A stretch of 64,000 nucleotides of DNA from Planctomycetota bacterium (lineage in GTDB: Bacteria > Planctomycetota > UBA8742 > UBA2392): the NCBI GenBank assembly GCA_019912315.1, contig JAIOJA010000080.1, positions 1-64,000 of the forward strand, given 5' to 3'. The notes beneath the pieces were generated by a model that saw only the letters and a list, made by a program, of their open reading frames with translations, was not told the DNA's origin and ran no database searches. This document shows, piece by piece, positions 1 to 9,143 of the stretch (position 1 is its first letter; the number at the start of each line of letters is the position of its first letter). The translations under genes were made by a program, and so were the position numbers.

Positions 1-141
1 CCGCGCCCCGGCGAGAAATCCCGACGCGGCACCAACGCGGCCGTGCAGTTGCTGAACATTCGTCTGCGGGCAAAGAACCTGCTGCTGCGTGTGCTGAAGA
101 TCCTGAAGCCGGACCTCGCCAAGCAGTTGCAGACGGTCTAG
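1..141 (+). CDS. C-terminal fragment of an unrecognised protein
   Basis: The reading frame is open from the window edge to a TAG at 139-141 and encodes 46 residues, beginning PRPGEKSRRGTNAAV and ending LAKQLQTV. The tail is basic and probably helical, with many Leu, Lys and Arg. The start lies outside the window and I do not recognise a family. A weak hairpin with a T-rich tail follows at 181-210. Calling it coding rests on the continuous frame and on amino-acid composition typical of a protein end. Confidence 0.5.
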   Translation, partial: PRPGEKSRRGTNAAVQLLNIRLRAKNLLLRVLKILKPDLAKQLQTV

Positions 142-180
142 GCGACAGGGTTGTCGGGCCCATCCGGATACTACTTGCAT

Positions 181-210
181 CGGCGAAAAGACCTCGCCGC
201 TGCTTTCTGT
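181..210 (+). terminator. weak hairpin terminator after the first gene
   Basis: CGGCGA (181-186) pairs with TCGCCG (194-199) around a 7-nt loop and is followed by a T-rich stretch, CTGCTTTCTGTT. The stem is only 6 bp, so this is a modest candidate. The rest of 142-402 shows no other gene I can support. Confidence 0.35.
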
Positions 211-402
211 TAAAAGAGCGATCACCATGCGCCGGATGGCACGCCAGCACAAGGCATTTCAGCCGCGCGGGCGCTGTTCGGGGCCAACTTCCGACGCCTT
301 GCATTGAATTCCGCACCTGCGCAGGAGGCGACATAAGTCACGCAAGAAAAACCGTCCGGGTTTATAAGTGTGCGGGCGCGGGGCGTGCGAAAGAATGAGC
401 CC

Positions 403-1080
403 ATGAGGCACCAACCAAGGGAAGGGCTGACCTACGCCGAGCTCGAGCGCCTGCGCGCCTGGGTTGAAAGCGAGTTGCGCCTTCACCGGCGTGTCGAGGT
501 CATCAGCGTTGCCGCGCTGGCCCTGTTCACCCTGCTGGCCACCGCTGGCGCGTACATTCTAGTGGTGTTTGCCGTGATTTACTTCGAGGGCGCAAGCGCC
601 GGGTTGGCAGGCACGGTCATGCTGCCGGGCCTGGTGGTGGCCGCCATGTTCCCGGTCTACTACATGCTGCACCGCAAGCCCGTGGTGACGGTTCCGCTTA
701 CCCAGGGCGAATTGCGAATAGCGAGCCGCCGCCTTGACCCCGTGGCGCTGATGGGCGGCGGTGATCAGCGCTTCGAGTACGAAGTGTTGCTCTTTCCGCC
801 CTGGGTGGCCGGGCTGGCCATCAACCACCTGGCGCGTCTTTGGAAGATATCCGGGTTTGATTCGTGGGTGATCGCGCGAGTGTTGGCCCATCTGTACCGG
901 GAAAACCGCCGCGTGCACGTACACGACCTCGACATGGCCCTGAACGAGCCGGGACTCGCCGGTGCGATCCACGCGCTGGAGTGTCTACCGGGGCTGCTGT
1001 TTTTCACGGAGGGCGAGCTTGCACTTGCCCTGTCGGATGACCTCGTCGCGCAAATAGCGCAAGGTGCCCAAGGGGGCTAG
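403..1080 (+). CDS. unrecognised membrane protein with two TM segments
   Basis: This encodes 225 residues from the ATG at 403 (MRHQPREG...). An in-frame GTG at 370 would add 11 residues, and no strong ribosome site decides between them. A cytosolic charged N-terminus with many Glu and Arg is followed by two hydrophobic segments at about residues 35-60 and 67-90. A soluble domain of about 135 residues with no recognisable catalytic motif makes up the rest. The next gene, the RCK channel, begins 9 bp after the stop, so the two probably form one transcription unit and this protein may act with the channel; that link is inference. I do not recognise the family. Confidence 0.6.
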   Translation: MRHQPREGLTYAELERLRAWVESELRLHRRVEVISVAALALFTLLATAGAYILVVFAVIYFEGASAGLAGTVMLPGLVVAAMFPVYYMLHRKPVVTVPLTQGELRIASRRLDPVALMGGGDQRFEYEVLLFPPWVAGLAINHLARLWKISGFDSWVIARVLAHLYRENRRVHVHDLDMALNEPGLAGAIHALECLPGLLFFTEGELALALSDDLVAQIAQGAQGG

Positions 1081-1089
1081 ACTCCGCCC

Positions 1090-2127
1090 ATGCGAACCAC
1101 CCAACGACGAGCACGCGCCTGGATCAACTACCTGCGCAAGCCCCTGCGTCGCTTCCTGCCCCTGTTCGCATTCGCCATGGCCGTCGTTCTGCTGGGAGGC
1201 GTGGCTTTCTACTTCCTGTATGACAGGCCCCTGACCTTCAGCCAGTCAGTCTGGACGGCCTTTGCCCTGCTGACCGGCGAGCCAATTCTGGACTGGCCCC
1301 GGCACTGGGTGCTTGAGCTACTGTACTTCGTGCTGCCGATTCTGGGGCTGGTGGTGGTGCTGGATGGGTTGATTCGATTCTCCTATTACGCGTTTCGGCG
1401 CGATGAGATGTCTCCGGATTGGGTGCGTGCCATGAGCGATACCATGAGTAACCACGTCGTGCTGTTCGGGCTGGGCAAGGTGGGTTTCCGCGTGTTGCAG
1501 CAACTGATCGCCCTGGGCGAGCACGCTGTGGTGATCGAAAAGGACGAGCACTGTCCCAACATTGCCTTCGCCCGCAACCACGCCGTGCCGGTGCGCATCG
1601 GCACGGGGCGTGAAGAGGGCATCCTGGCGGACGTGAACATCAAGGGCGCGAAGTCACTCATTTGCGCCACCAACGACGACCTCGCCAACCTGGAACTTGC
1701 CATCGATGCCCGCAAGCTGCGTCCGAAACTGCGGATTGTGCTGCGTATGTATGACCAGGAACTGGCCGAAAAGATCGGCGACACCATGGACATTCATCTG
1801 GCCTTCAGCACGGCCATGCTGGCGGCGCCTCTGTTCGCGACAGCAAGCATGGACCCGTGCATCCTGAACAGTTTTTACGTCGACAAACGCCTGCTGGTGA
1901 TCGCGCGCCTGACGATTCCGGACGGTAGTGAGCTGGTCGGCAAGTCAGTCGGCGAGCTCGTCCGGGAGCACCAGCTTGTGGTCGTGACTTACAAGCGGGG
2001 CGAGGGCACGGTGTTTCACCCGCCGACGGATGTAGTGATTGAAAGCGCCGACGTGGTGACCGTGGAGTGCGAGCCCGGCACGCTGAAGACCCTGCATGGA
2101 CTGAACGGCACGCCCACGCCGGTGTAG
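1090..2127 (+). CDS. two-TM ion channel with RCK (TrkA-N/TrkA-C) domains
   Basis: This encodes 345 residues. The N-terminus has a basic stretch, TM1 at about 24-46, a pore-helix-like segment (FSQSVWTAFALLTGEP) and TM2 at about 75-100, the layout of a KcsA-like channel. From about residue 120 a Rossmann domain starts with VVLFGLGKVGF, the GxGxxG signature of TrkA-N/RCK nucleotide-binding domains. A TrkA-C-like domain follows at about 260-335. Known relatives are K+ channels gated by nucleotides or ions at the RCK ring. Odd: the TVGYG-type selectivity filter is missing and the equivalent stretch reads LLTGEP, so ion selectivity is uncertain. A weak GGGGT/ACCCC stem followed by TTTT sits at 2127-2150. 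Confidence 0.8.
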   Translation: MRTTQRRARAWINYLRKPLRRFLPLFAFAMAVVLLGGVAFYFLYDRPLTFSQSVWTAFALLTGEPILDWPRHWVLELLYFVLPILGLVVVLDGLIRFSYYAFRRDEMSPDWVRAMSDTMSNHVVLFGLGKVGFRVLQQLIALGEHAVVIEKDEHCPNIAFARNHAVPVRIGTGREEGILADVNIKGAKSLICATNDDLANLELAIDARKLRPKLRIVLRMYDQELAEKIGDTMDIHLAFSTAMLAAPLFATASMDPCILNSFYVDKRLLVIARLTIPDGSELVGKSVGELVREHQLVVVTYKRGEGTVFHPPTDVVIESADVVTVECEPGTLKTLHGLNGTPTPV

Positions 2128-2197
2128 GGGTCTGTTTCGTCACCCCTTTTGTCCAAAGTACGGTGACAACTCTGACAGAATAGGCTTCAATCGAATC

Positions 2198-5100
2198 ATG
2201 GATGCAGGCGGGCGAATCACACCGTCAGGGGCGGAGTCGGAACTTGAGCGCGCGCGCAGCGTGCAGCTCACGATGTTGCCGCCCGCGCCGACCATCGACA
2301 CCTTCGACATTGCCTGCAGCTACCGCGCCTGCGACATGCTCGGTGGCGACTTCTACGACTTCATCCTGATCGACGCCTGGCGCGTCGGCATTGTGATCGC
2401 GGACGTTTCAGGGCACGGTACGGCGGCGGCCCTGCTGGCGGCGGCTGCCAAAAAGGTGCTTCAAATGTGCGGGCGCGGCAACCTGTCCCCGCGCCAGACG
2501 CTGCTTGAGGTCAACGACAGTATCCGCGCGGACATTCCGTCGGGCATGTTTCTGTCGGTGCTGTACGGTGTGATCGACATCCGCAGCCACCGCCTGTGCT
2601 TCGCGAGTTGCGGGCACAACCCGCTGTTTCTGCAGCGTGGCGACCGGCTGACCGATGAGTGGAAGCACGGCAACGCGCCGGTGGTCGGCGTGCTGCCCTC
2701 GACACAGCTCGCGGGTTATCTGCACGAAGAGTTTGTGCAGCTTGAGCCCGGCGACCGGCTGCTGTTCTATACGGACGGGCTGACCGAGGCCTTTGACGGC
2801 AACCGGGCGATGTTCGGCGAAGCGCGGATGCGCACCAGTATCGGCAAGGCCCCTGGCGGCGAGCCCCAGGCCCTGATTGACACGATCCGCGCGGATGTCG
2901 ACGCGTTCCGCGCCGGTGCGCCACTGACAGACGATGAGACCATGGTGGTGATTCGCGTTGGCGAAGTGTCCGAGCGCGTGTCGCCGCTGATCAGCGGCGC
3001 CGTGGCGGCCGACTCGCCGCTGCCGATCTACAGTTCAAAGCTGATCGGGCGCGAAAAAGAAGTGGCAGGAATCGTCGACGCCCTGTTTGAAGGCACCCGC
3101 CCGGTCGTCACCGTGACCGGGCCTGCCGGAGCCGGCAAGACGCGCGTCGCCGTTGCCGCCGCTGAGGAGGCTCGCGACGCCTTTCCCGCCGGCGTGCGGT
3201 ACGTGGACCTTCAGCAGGCCGGCTCACTCAGCGACGTCTGCCGCCAGGTTGCGACATCGCTGAATCTCGGCGACGACGAAACCCGATTGCAGCTGCGGAT
3301 CGCCATGGCGCTCCAGAGCGAGGCCGGTCGCAGCCTGCTGGTGCTCGACAATTGCGACCGCGCCAGCGCGGCGGTCAAAGAGTGCGTCAACGACTGGGTC
3401 ACGCGCACGCCTTCGTTGCAGGTGCTGGCGAGCAGTCGTGCGCCGCTCGAAGCGAAAGGTGAAGCCTGCCACCCGCTGCGCCCACTGCCGTACCCGAAGC
3501 CGGGCGCGGGCTCACTCACGGTCAAGGAAGCCTGCACAGCGTACGCATCCATGGCCCTGTTCGTGCAACGCGCCGAAGAGGCCGATCGCGGCTTCCGGCT
3601 GACCGAGCAAAACCTGACCGACGTGGGGCGCATCTGCGCCCGCCTGGACGGGCTGCCGCAGGCGCTTGAGCTCGCGGCGGCGCGTGTTTCCGTCCTGACG
3701 CCGCGGCAGATTCTGGAGCGCCTCGACAAACGCTTCGAGCTGCTGGGCAGCGGGGATTCGGTGAACAGCACACTCGAAAGCACGCTCGCCATGAGTTGGG
3801 ACGTGCTGGGCAAGGCCGACCAGACCGCATGGATGCTGCTGTCGCTGTACCCCAATGGCTTCCAGCTTGATACGGCCGCGACGCTGCTGGGGCGCATCGA
3901 GGGCAAGGCGCCGGAAGATCTGGTGAACTCGCTGCTGAAGCAGAGTCTGTTGCATTTCGACGTGCTGGAAGACCTTGAGGGTGACCGCCGCTTCTTCATG
4001 TATGAGTCCGTGCGCGCGTTCGGTCGTGAGAAGTTGAAGGGCGTCGAATTCGCCCAGACCGCGCGGAAGAAGTTCGAAACCGTGGTGATGGACTACGTGC
4101 TGAAATGGTGGCGCGAAGATATGGATCGCGGCGGATCGATCGCCCGCCGCCGCGTACTGCACGAGCTTGAGACGCTGCTCGAAATTGTCGAAACCACGCA
4201 AACGCCGGAAACGCGCGCCTGGGCGACGGTCATTGCCGCGCCGGTGTTGTATGCCAAAGGCGAGCAGGACCGCGCCATGACTCTGCTGCGTGGCGCGATG
4301 GCCGGGCTGCTGCCGGGTTCGGATGAGTGGATGTGGATCCAGGTTACGGATGCAAATCTGCGCGCGACTGAAGCGCCCGACTATGTCGCCGAGATGCTCG
4401 AGAACGTGCACGGCGACCCGCAGGTGTGCTTCCAGGCGGCGATGATCCGGTCGACGGCGTTGCAGTCGCTGGGGCGCTCGGATGAAGCCATCGCCGTGAT
4501 TCACGAGACGTCGAAGCTTGATGAGTTGAGCCCCGGGCAGCAGGCTCGCATGAAGGATCGACTGGCGGTCATCTACGGCGCCATCGGGCGTCCGCTGGAC
4601 GCGCGCCGCCTGCTGGAAGCCGCGTTGAAGCAGGCCCGCGAACACGGCGACCCGCTGCTGATCGCGAAAGTGGCGTTCAACCTGGGCTGGATCAACGTGC
4701 GCGGCGGTCGCGTCGGCGACGCGGTCAAGCAATTGCGGGAAGCATACGAGATCGCCGACAAAGAGGGCGACCGCGTCTTCGAAGCCAGCTGCCTCGGCGG
4801 GCTGGCGCTTGCGCTGCACGTGTCGGGCAAGAAGCAGGAGTCCGAAGCTTGCGCACTGCGGGGAATCCGCTTGTCGCGCGAGCTCGGCAGGACATTCACG
4901 GAAGTCGCCCAGCTGAACACACTGACGCGCATCTACCACGAGCAGGGCCGCGACGAAGAGGCTCTCGAAGTTGCCTTGCGTGCGCGCAAGCTGGCCCAGG
5001 ACATCGGCTCACGCAAAAGTGAGGCGCTGGCGGAAGGCAATGTGGCGGCGATCAACGTCGTGCTTGGGAACAATATTGCGGAATCGGAGGCGGCCTGGCG

Positions 5101-5887
5101 TCGCTCTTACGACATTCTGCTGGAGCTGGGCGAGGTGCGCTCCGCGCTATCCGCCTTGAGCAACCTTGGCGTAATGATGGGCGAGCGCTGGAAAGCCAAG
5201 GGTAACCCGCGCGATCTGGACAGCGCCATCAGCAACCTGAAGGAGTCCGTGATCAAGCGGCGCGACCTTGGCTACGATCCGATGGTAGACGCGGAACTGC
5301 TGCTGGCCGAGCTGATGGTCGAGAAGGGGCAGCACAAAGAGGCTCGTGAGCTGCTGTTGAAGACACTTGAGACAGCGCGAGAGCGCGGCGATGATGTCGC
5401 GCGCAAGACCGTCACCGATGCCGAAGAGCTGCTGAGCGAGCTGGATACCGCATCCATCGTGTCAGCCCGTCCGCGCGGCACACCCCTGGGCAAGAAGCGT
5501 TCGCGCCGTCCGACGTTGCCGGCCGCGACCGGCAGCAACCGCATGGCGCCGTCGGCGAAGAGGGATCCCGGTGACTCGTCGCGAATCATGGCGCCGCCGC
5601 TCAGTAAGGCGCCTGGCACACCGCCGCCGGTCGTGAAGACGCCGCCTTCAAAGACCTCCAGTCAGGGGCTGCCGGTTGTGAAGACGCCGTCAGGCAAACC
5701 CTCCAGCGACGGCATTCCAGTCGTGAAGACGCCGCCGTCAAAGACTTCGAGTGAAGGCTTGCCTGTAGTCAAGCCGCGCGGGGCCAAGCCCGCCAGCGCA
5801 TCGATACCGCCGTTGAAGTCGCGTCGCCCGAAGGGCAAGCCCGGGGCCGCGCCGTCCCCGCGCCGCCGCCCCCGCGGCTACAGTTAG
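2198..5887 (+). CDS. SpoIIE/PP2C phosphatase - STAND NTPase - TPR fusion protein
   Basis: This encodes 1229 residues. Residues about 15-260 form a SpoIIE/RsbU-type PP2C phosphatase with the metal-binding blocks GGDFYDF, DVSGHG, DGLTEAF and DDETM, so it looks catalytically intact. Residues about 280-650 form a STAND (NB-ARC/AP-ATPase-like) NTPase with Walker A GPAGAGKT near 308 and Walker B LLVLDNCD near 381, followed by winged-helix-like sequence. Helical TPR-like repeats run from about 680 to 1080. The last 135 residues are Pro/Lys/Ser-rich and include a 15-residue tandem repeat. Such phosphatases usually act in partner-switching control of sigma or anti-sigma factors. The STAND-TPR part would be a ligand-gated, oligomerising regulator. 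The target is unknown. The ribosome site before ATG 2198 is weak. Confidence 0.85.
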   Translation: MDAGGRITPSGAESELERARSVQLTMLPPAPTIDTFDIACSYRACDMLGGDFYDFILIDAWRVGIVIADVSGHGTAAALLAAAAKKVLQMCGRGNLSPRQTLLEVNDSIRADIPSGMFLSVLYGVIDIRSHRLCFASCGHNPLFLQRGDRLTDEWKHGNAPVVGVLPSTQLAGYLHEEFVQLEPGDRLLFYTDGLTEAFDGNRAMFGEARMRTSIGKAPGGEPQALIDTIRADVDAFRAGAPLTDDETMVVIRVGEVSERVSPLISGAVAADSPLPIYSSKLIGREKEVAGIVDALFEGTRPVVTVTGPAGAGKTRVAVAAAEEARDAFPAGVRYVDLQQAGSLSDVCRQVATSLNLGDDETRLQLRIAMALQSEAGRSLLVLDNCDRASAAVKECVNDWVTRTPSLQVLASSRAPLEAKGEACHPLRPLPYPKPGAGSLTVKEACTAYASMALFVQRAEEADRGFRLTEQNLTDVGRICARLDGLPQALELAAARVSVLTPRQILERLDKRFELLGSGDSVNSTLESTLAMSWDVLGKADQTAWMLLSLYPNGFQLDTAATLLGRIEGKAPEDLVNSLLKQSLLHFDVLEDLEGDRRFFMYESVRAFGREKLKGVEFAQTARKKFETVVMDYVLKWWREDMDRGGSIARRRVLHELETLLEIVETTQTPETRAWATVIAAPVLYAKGEQDRAMTLLRGAMAGLLPGSDEWMWIQVTDANLRATEAPDYVAEMLENVHGDPQVCFQAAMIRSTALQSLGRSDEAIAVIHETSKLDELSPGQQARMKDRLAVIYGAIGRPLDARRLLEAALKQAREHGDPLLIAKVAFNLGWINVRGGRVGDAVKQLREAYEIADKEGDRVFEASCLGGLALALHVSGKKQESEACALRGIRLSRELGRTFTEVAQLNTLTRIYHEQGRDEEALEVALRARKLAQDIGSRKSEALAEGNVAAINVVLGNNIAESEAAWRRSYDILLELGEVRSALSALSNLGVMMGERWKAKGNPRDLDSAISNLKESVIKRRDLGYDPMVDAELLLAELMVEKGQHKEARELLLKTLETARERGDDVARKTVTDAEELLSELDTASIVSARPRGTPLGKKRSRRPTLPAATGSNRMAPSAKRDPGDSSRIMAPPLSKAPGTPPPVVKTPPSKTSSQGLPVVKTPSGKPSSDGIPVVKTPPSKTSSEGLPVVKPRGAKPASASIPPLKSRRPKGKPGAAPSPRRRPRGYS
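5627..5806 (+). repeat. four 45-bp in-frame repeats encoding PVVKTP-type units
   Basis: Four consecutive 15-codon units begin PVVKTPPSKTSS, PVVKTPSGKPSS, PVVKTPPSKTSS and PVVKPRGAKPAS. They lie near the C-terminus of the phosphatase-STAND protein at residues about 1144-1203. The units are basic and Pro-rich and the fourth is degenerate. The tract is probably disordered. Confidence 0.85.
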
Positions 5888-5923
5888 AGCACTTTCGGGG
5901 TTGGTCTGCGCGAAGCCGCTTCC

Positions 5924-6889
5924 CTAATAGCCAGCCTTGAGGTCCACCTTGTGCGGGATTTCCTCGCCGCGCGCGGCCGCGTTCAGCACTTGCGCCAGCG
6001 CCCTCATGCGTCGCACCTCGGTGTCCTTGACGTGCCCGCCCCGGTGGGGGCTCATCACCACGTTGTCGAGTTCATGGAAGGCGAAATCGGACGGGGCCGT
6101 GTCGCCCCATTCGTCGCGACTTGCGGGGTAGGTCCACCACACGTCGAGCCCGGCCGCGAACAGGCGCCGCTGTTTCAGTGCATCATACAGCGCACGTTGG
6201 TCGACCAGCGCACCGCGCGATATATTCACCAGAATCGCGTCGGGCGGCAGCAGCGCCAGTTCTGATTCGCCGATCATGCCTTGCGTTTCCTGTGTCGATG
6301 GCGCGCAGACCATCAACACATCCGTTTTCGGCAGCAACTCGCGGAGCTCTTCAGGCTTGTGCAGGCGGTGCCCCGGGTCAGGGTGGTCGTTGCGTGCGAT
6401 GGCCCGAACCTCAAGGCCCAGCGCGGCGCAAACCTTCGCAACCCGCCGCCCGATCGCGCCGTAGCCGATCACCAGGGCCGTGCGCCCCTCCAGCTGCACG
6501 GCGTGCTCATGCTCGCCGCGGTCAGACCAGTCGCGGCGGCGGAACCTGCGGTCCACAGGCACGACCGACTTCGCACCTGCCAGCAGCAGTGCGATGGCAA
6601 GCTCCGCCGTGGCGGGCGCATTGTGATGCAGGTTGTGGACGACGACCTCGGGGTGCTTGACCAGCAACTCCAGCGTTCCGGGCGGCAACCCCGCGAACGG
6701 AATCACGACCGTGTGCAGATGCTCACTGGCGGTCATCAACTCGGCTGTCGGACGCCCGGAAACCAGAATTGCGTAGTCGGCTTCCTTGCCTGGCTCGGGC
6801 CCCCAGGTGACGCGAACCTCGTTGTCGAGGGCCTTGAACAGCGCTTTCCGTGCGGGCTCATCGGGCTCGTGGTGTATGTGTACGTGCAT
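5924..6889 (-). CDS. D-isomer-specific 2-hydroxyacid dehydrogenase
   Basis: This encodes 321 residues, starting at the ATG at 6889 (MHVHIHHEP). A longer frame upstream runs through a terminator hairpin and is unlikely to be used. The NAD-binding core carries GYGAIGRRVAKV, and downstream motifs include CAPSTQETQG, NISRGALVDQ (Arg of the active site) and SPHRGGH (catalytic His). This fits the D-2-hydroxyacid dehydrogenase family, which reduces 2-keto acids using NAD(P)H; the exact substrate cannot be read from the sequence. It converges with the phosphatase-STAND gene, leaving a 36-bp gap. The flotillin gene lies upstream but is separated by a good terminator, so this gene likely has its own promoter or depends on read-through. 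Confidence 0.85.
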   Translation of the reverse strand: MHVHIHHEPDEPARKALFKALDNEVRVTWGPEPGKEADYAILVSGRPTAELMTASEHLHTVVIPFAGLPPGTLELLVKHPEVVVHNLHHNAPATAELAIALLLAGAKSVVPVDRRFRRRDWSDRGEHEHAVQLEGRTALVIGYGAIGRRVAKVCAALGLEVRAIARNDHPDPGHRLHKPEELRELLPKTDVLMVCAPSTQETQGMIGESELALLPPDAILVNISRGALVDQRALYDALKQRRLFAAGLDVWWTYPASRDEWGDTAPSDFAFHELDNVVMSPHRGGHVKDTEVRRMRALAQVLNAAARGEEIPHKVDLKAGY

Positions 6890-6933
6890 AATGAAGCCAT
6901 AACAACGGGGATGGGTGCATTCGTCCAACAGAA

Positions 6934-6957
6934 AAGGGCGAGCCGAAGCCCGCCCTT
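6934..6957 (-). terminator. Rho-independent terminator after flotillin gene
   Basis: On the minus strand AAGGGCG pairs with CGCCCTT, extended by an inner GGC/GCT pairing around a TTCG tetraloop, and is followed by TTTTCTGTT. It sits 18 bp past the flotillin stop. Confidence 0.7.
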
Positions 6958-6974
6958 GCTGTTGCGACTTCCGC

Positions 6975-8537
6975 CTATGCGTGGTCGTCAAGCCCCTGCT
7001 TTTCGGACTTGCGCAGCTTGCCGAGATAGCCCGGCAGCTCGACGCCCGCCTGCTCTGCCAGTTCGTGAACCGCCGGCAATGAACCGATCAGGCTGCTCAG
7101 GAAGCCCGCCGTAGCGCCCTTGCCTGTGCCGCCACCGCTGTTGCCGCCGTCCCACACGGTGATCTTGTCGATCTTCAGGTTCTGGATGGCCTTGACCTGT
7201 TCGCCGACCAGCTCCGGCATCTTTTCGATCAGCAGCAATGTCGGAGCGATGTCCGGGCGTTCGGCGCAGGCAGCGACCAGTTTGCTGTAACCGTCCGCCT
7301 TGGCCTCGAGCACCTTGCGCAGACCCTCGGCCTCGGCTTCGTACTTCATCAGGATGGCGTCGGCTTCGCCCTTGGCTTCGCGGCGGCGACGCTCGGCGAC
7401 TGCTTCGGCTTCGATCTCCACGCGGCGCTTGTCGATTTCCTCCTGGACGATGATTTCCTTTTCCAGGCGGGCTTTCTCCAGCTCCTGCTCTTTCTGGTAA
7501 ACAGCGCGCTCGGCCTCGGCGCGGGCGACGTCACCGCGGCGCTTGGCTTCGGCTTCCGCTTCGGCCAGTGTGGCGTTGCGTTCCGCGATGGCGGCCTTGG
7601 ACGTGTTTTCACCGTCGACGGCCTTGGATTCAAACTCGGCCACCTGGACACGACGTGTCATGTCCGCTTCCTTCTTGCCGGAATCCGTCATGGCTGCTTC
7701 GCGGGCCACGGCGACTTCCTCGTTCTTCTTGGCGGCGGCTTCCGCGGCGCGACCTTCCGCTTCGAGGCGCGCTACGGCGATACGCTGGTCGCGCTCGGCC
7801 TTCTTCTTACCCTCGGTGGCCAGAGCCTGTTCCTCGGCAACCTTGATGACGCGCTCACGATTCTGGAGCGCCTCGCCGGTGGCACCGAGCTTTTCCTGCT
7901 CGGACACTTCAACGCGGGCCTGGTTGATGGCTTCGCTGGCCGCGCGCTTACCGATAGCTTCGATGTAGCCGGACTCATCCGTGATGTCGCGGATGTTCAC
8001 GTTGATGACTTCAAGCCCGATCTTGTTCAACTCGATGGCGACGTTTTCGTTGACGAGGTTCAGGAACTTTTCACGGTCCTGGTTGATTTCCTCAATCGCC
8101 AGCGTCGCGATCACCAGACGCAACTGACCAATGATGATGTCGGCCGCCTGGTTGTGAACCTGGCGCTCATCCAGCCCCAGCAGACGCTCGGCGGCGTTGG
8201 ACATGATCTGCGGCGTGGTGCCGATACCGATCGTGAAACTGCTTGGCACGGCCACGCGAATGTTCTTCTTGGACAGTGCGCCGCGCAGGTCGATCTCGAC
8301 AGTGATCGGCTCAAGGTTCAGGTAGGCGTAGTCCTGGATCAGCGGCCACACAAGCGCGGCGCCACCGTGGATGGTCTTGGCAGTGCCCTTGCCGACACCC
8401 TTACCGAAAACCACCAGGATCTTGTTCGACGGGCAACGCCGGAAGCGCTGCGCGAGAAACGCGACCAGGAAGATGCCGATCGCGATGACGACGACTGCGG
8501 TAATGCCCAGATAAAGCCCGGTATCTGCGAGAAACAT
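6975..8537 (-). CDS. flotillin-like SPFH-domain protein (YqiK/FloT type)
   Basis: This encodes 520 residues. A single N-terminal hydrophobic segment at about 7-30 anchors it, followed by an SPFH/band-7 domain at about 35-220. A long Ala/Glu/Arg/Lys-rich coiled coil spans about 220-430, typical of flotillins, and a Gly-rich C-terminal tail follows. Flotillins form large oligomers in membrane microdomains and affect membrane fluidity and complex assembly. The gene 27 bp upstream encodes an NfeD/YqiJ-like membrane protein, the usual partner, so the two probably form an operon transcribed NfeD first. A good terminator follows the stop. Confidence 0.9.
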   Translation of the reverse strand: MFLADTGLYLGITAVVVIAIGIFLVAFLAQRFRRCPSNKILVVFGKGVGKGTAKTIHGGAALVWPLIQDYAYLNLEPITVEIDLRGALSKKNIRVAVPSSFTIGIGTTPQIMSNAAERLLGLDERQVHNQAADIIIGQLRLVIATLAIEEINQDREKFLNLVNENVAIELNKIGLEVINVNIRDITDESGYIEAIGKRAASEAINQARVEVSEQEKLGATGEALQNRERVIKVAEEQALATEGKKKAERDQRIAVARLEAEGRAAEAAAKKNEEVAVAREAAMTDSGKKEADMTRRVQVAEFESKAVDGENTSKAAIAERNATLAEAEAEAKRRGDVARAEAERAVYQKEQELEKARLEKEIIVQEEIDKRRVEIEAEAVAERRRREAKGEADAILMKYEAEAEGLRKVLEAKADGYSKLVAACAERPDIAPTLLLIEKMPELVGEQVKAIQNLKIDKITVWDGGNSGGGTGKGATAGFLSSLIGSLPAVHELAEQAGVELPGYLGKLRKSEKQGLDDHA

Positions 8538-8564
8538 AGTGCCCGCTCCTTTTCCAGCGCGTGG

Positions 8565-9143
8565 TTATTCCGTGGGACACACGCGCAATGTCTTTTCGTC
8601 CAGACGCTCCATGACTGCAACCGGCTTGAAGCTTGCAATTGCCGGTCCGTCGCTGACAGCGTCAAAAGTGAACAAACGCCCGTTGATTGTCACCTGTACC
8701 TGGCCCTTGCCGGCGCCGGCTTCGGGGATCGTGACGTAGCACGTACCCTTCAGCCCCTTGGCATCAAACTCGCGCAGGGTGCCATCGTGCTCCAGTTTGC
8801 GCATACTGTAGATGGCATAGCTGACACCCATGGCGGCCACAAAGCCGATGCCGCCGCCCAGAATCAGCGCCAGCCAGGGCTCAAGCTCCATGGACAGCAG
8901 CGCGAGACTGACCCAGCCGCCCACCATGAAGGTCACGATGAACGTCATCAGCGTGAAGACCTTGAAGTCCGCAAGGTCCGCGGCGTCATGGGCGCTGATT
9001 ACGTCAGCGGTATCTGTGGCGTCAAGCAGGGCGCCGCTGTCATCCGCGCCGTCCAGTCCGACAAACATCAGGACGAGTCGAATCACAAACAGGCCGGTTG
9101 ATATGCCCGCTACCCACAACAGTACGGTTTCTACGGTTCCCAT
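8565..9143 (-). CDS. NfeD/YqiJ-like membrane protein, flotillin partner
   Basis: This encodes 192 residues from the ATG at 9143, preceded by an AGGAG ribosome site 4 bp away. A longer upstream frame has no such site. It has a TM segment at about 7-28, two more at about 65-110, then a small beta-rich C-terminal domain of about 70 residues (KGLKGTCYVTIPEAG...) consistent with the OB fold of NfeD-like proteins. Proteins of this type stand beside SPFH genes in many bacteria. The 139-bp leader holds two short hairpins, GCCCC/GGGGC at 9158-9170 and CCGGAC/GTCCGG at 9177-9192, without terminator tails. The family call rests on topology and context as much as on sequence. Confidence 0.7.
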   Translation of the reverse strand: MGTVETVLLWVAGISTGLFVIRLVLMFVGLDGADDSGALLDATDTADVISAHDAADLADFKVFTLMTFIVTFMVGGWVSLALLSMELEPWLALILGGGIGFVAAMGVSYAIYSMRKLEHDGTLREFDAKGLKGTCYVTIPEAGAGKGQVQVTINGRLFTFDAVSDGPAIASFKPVAVMERLDEKTLRVCPTE

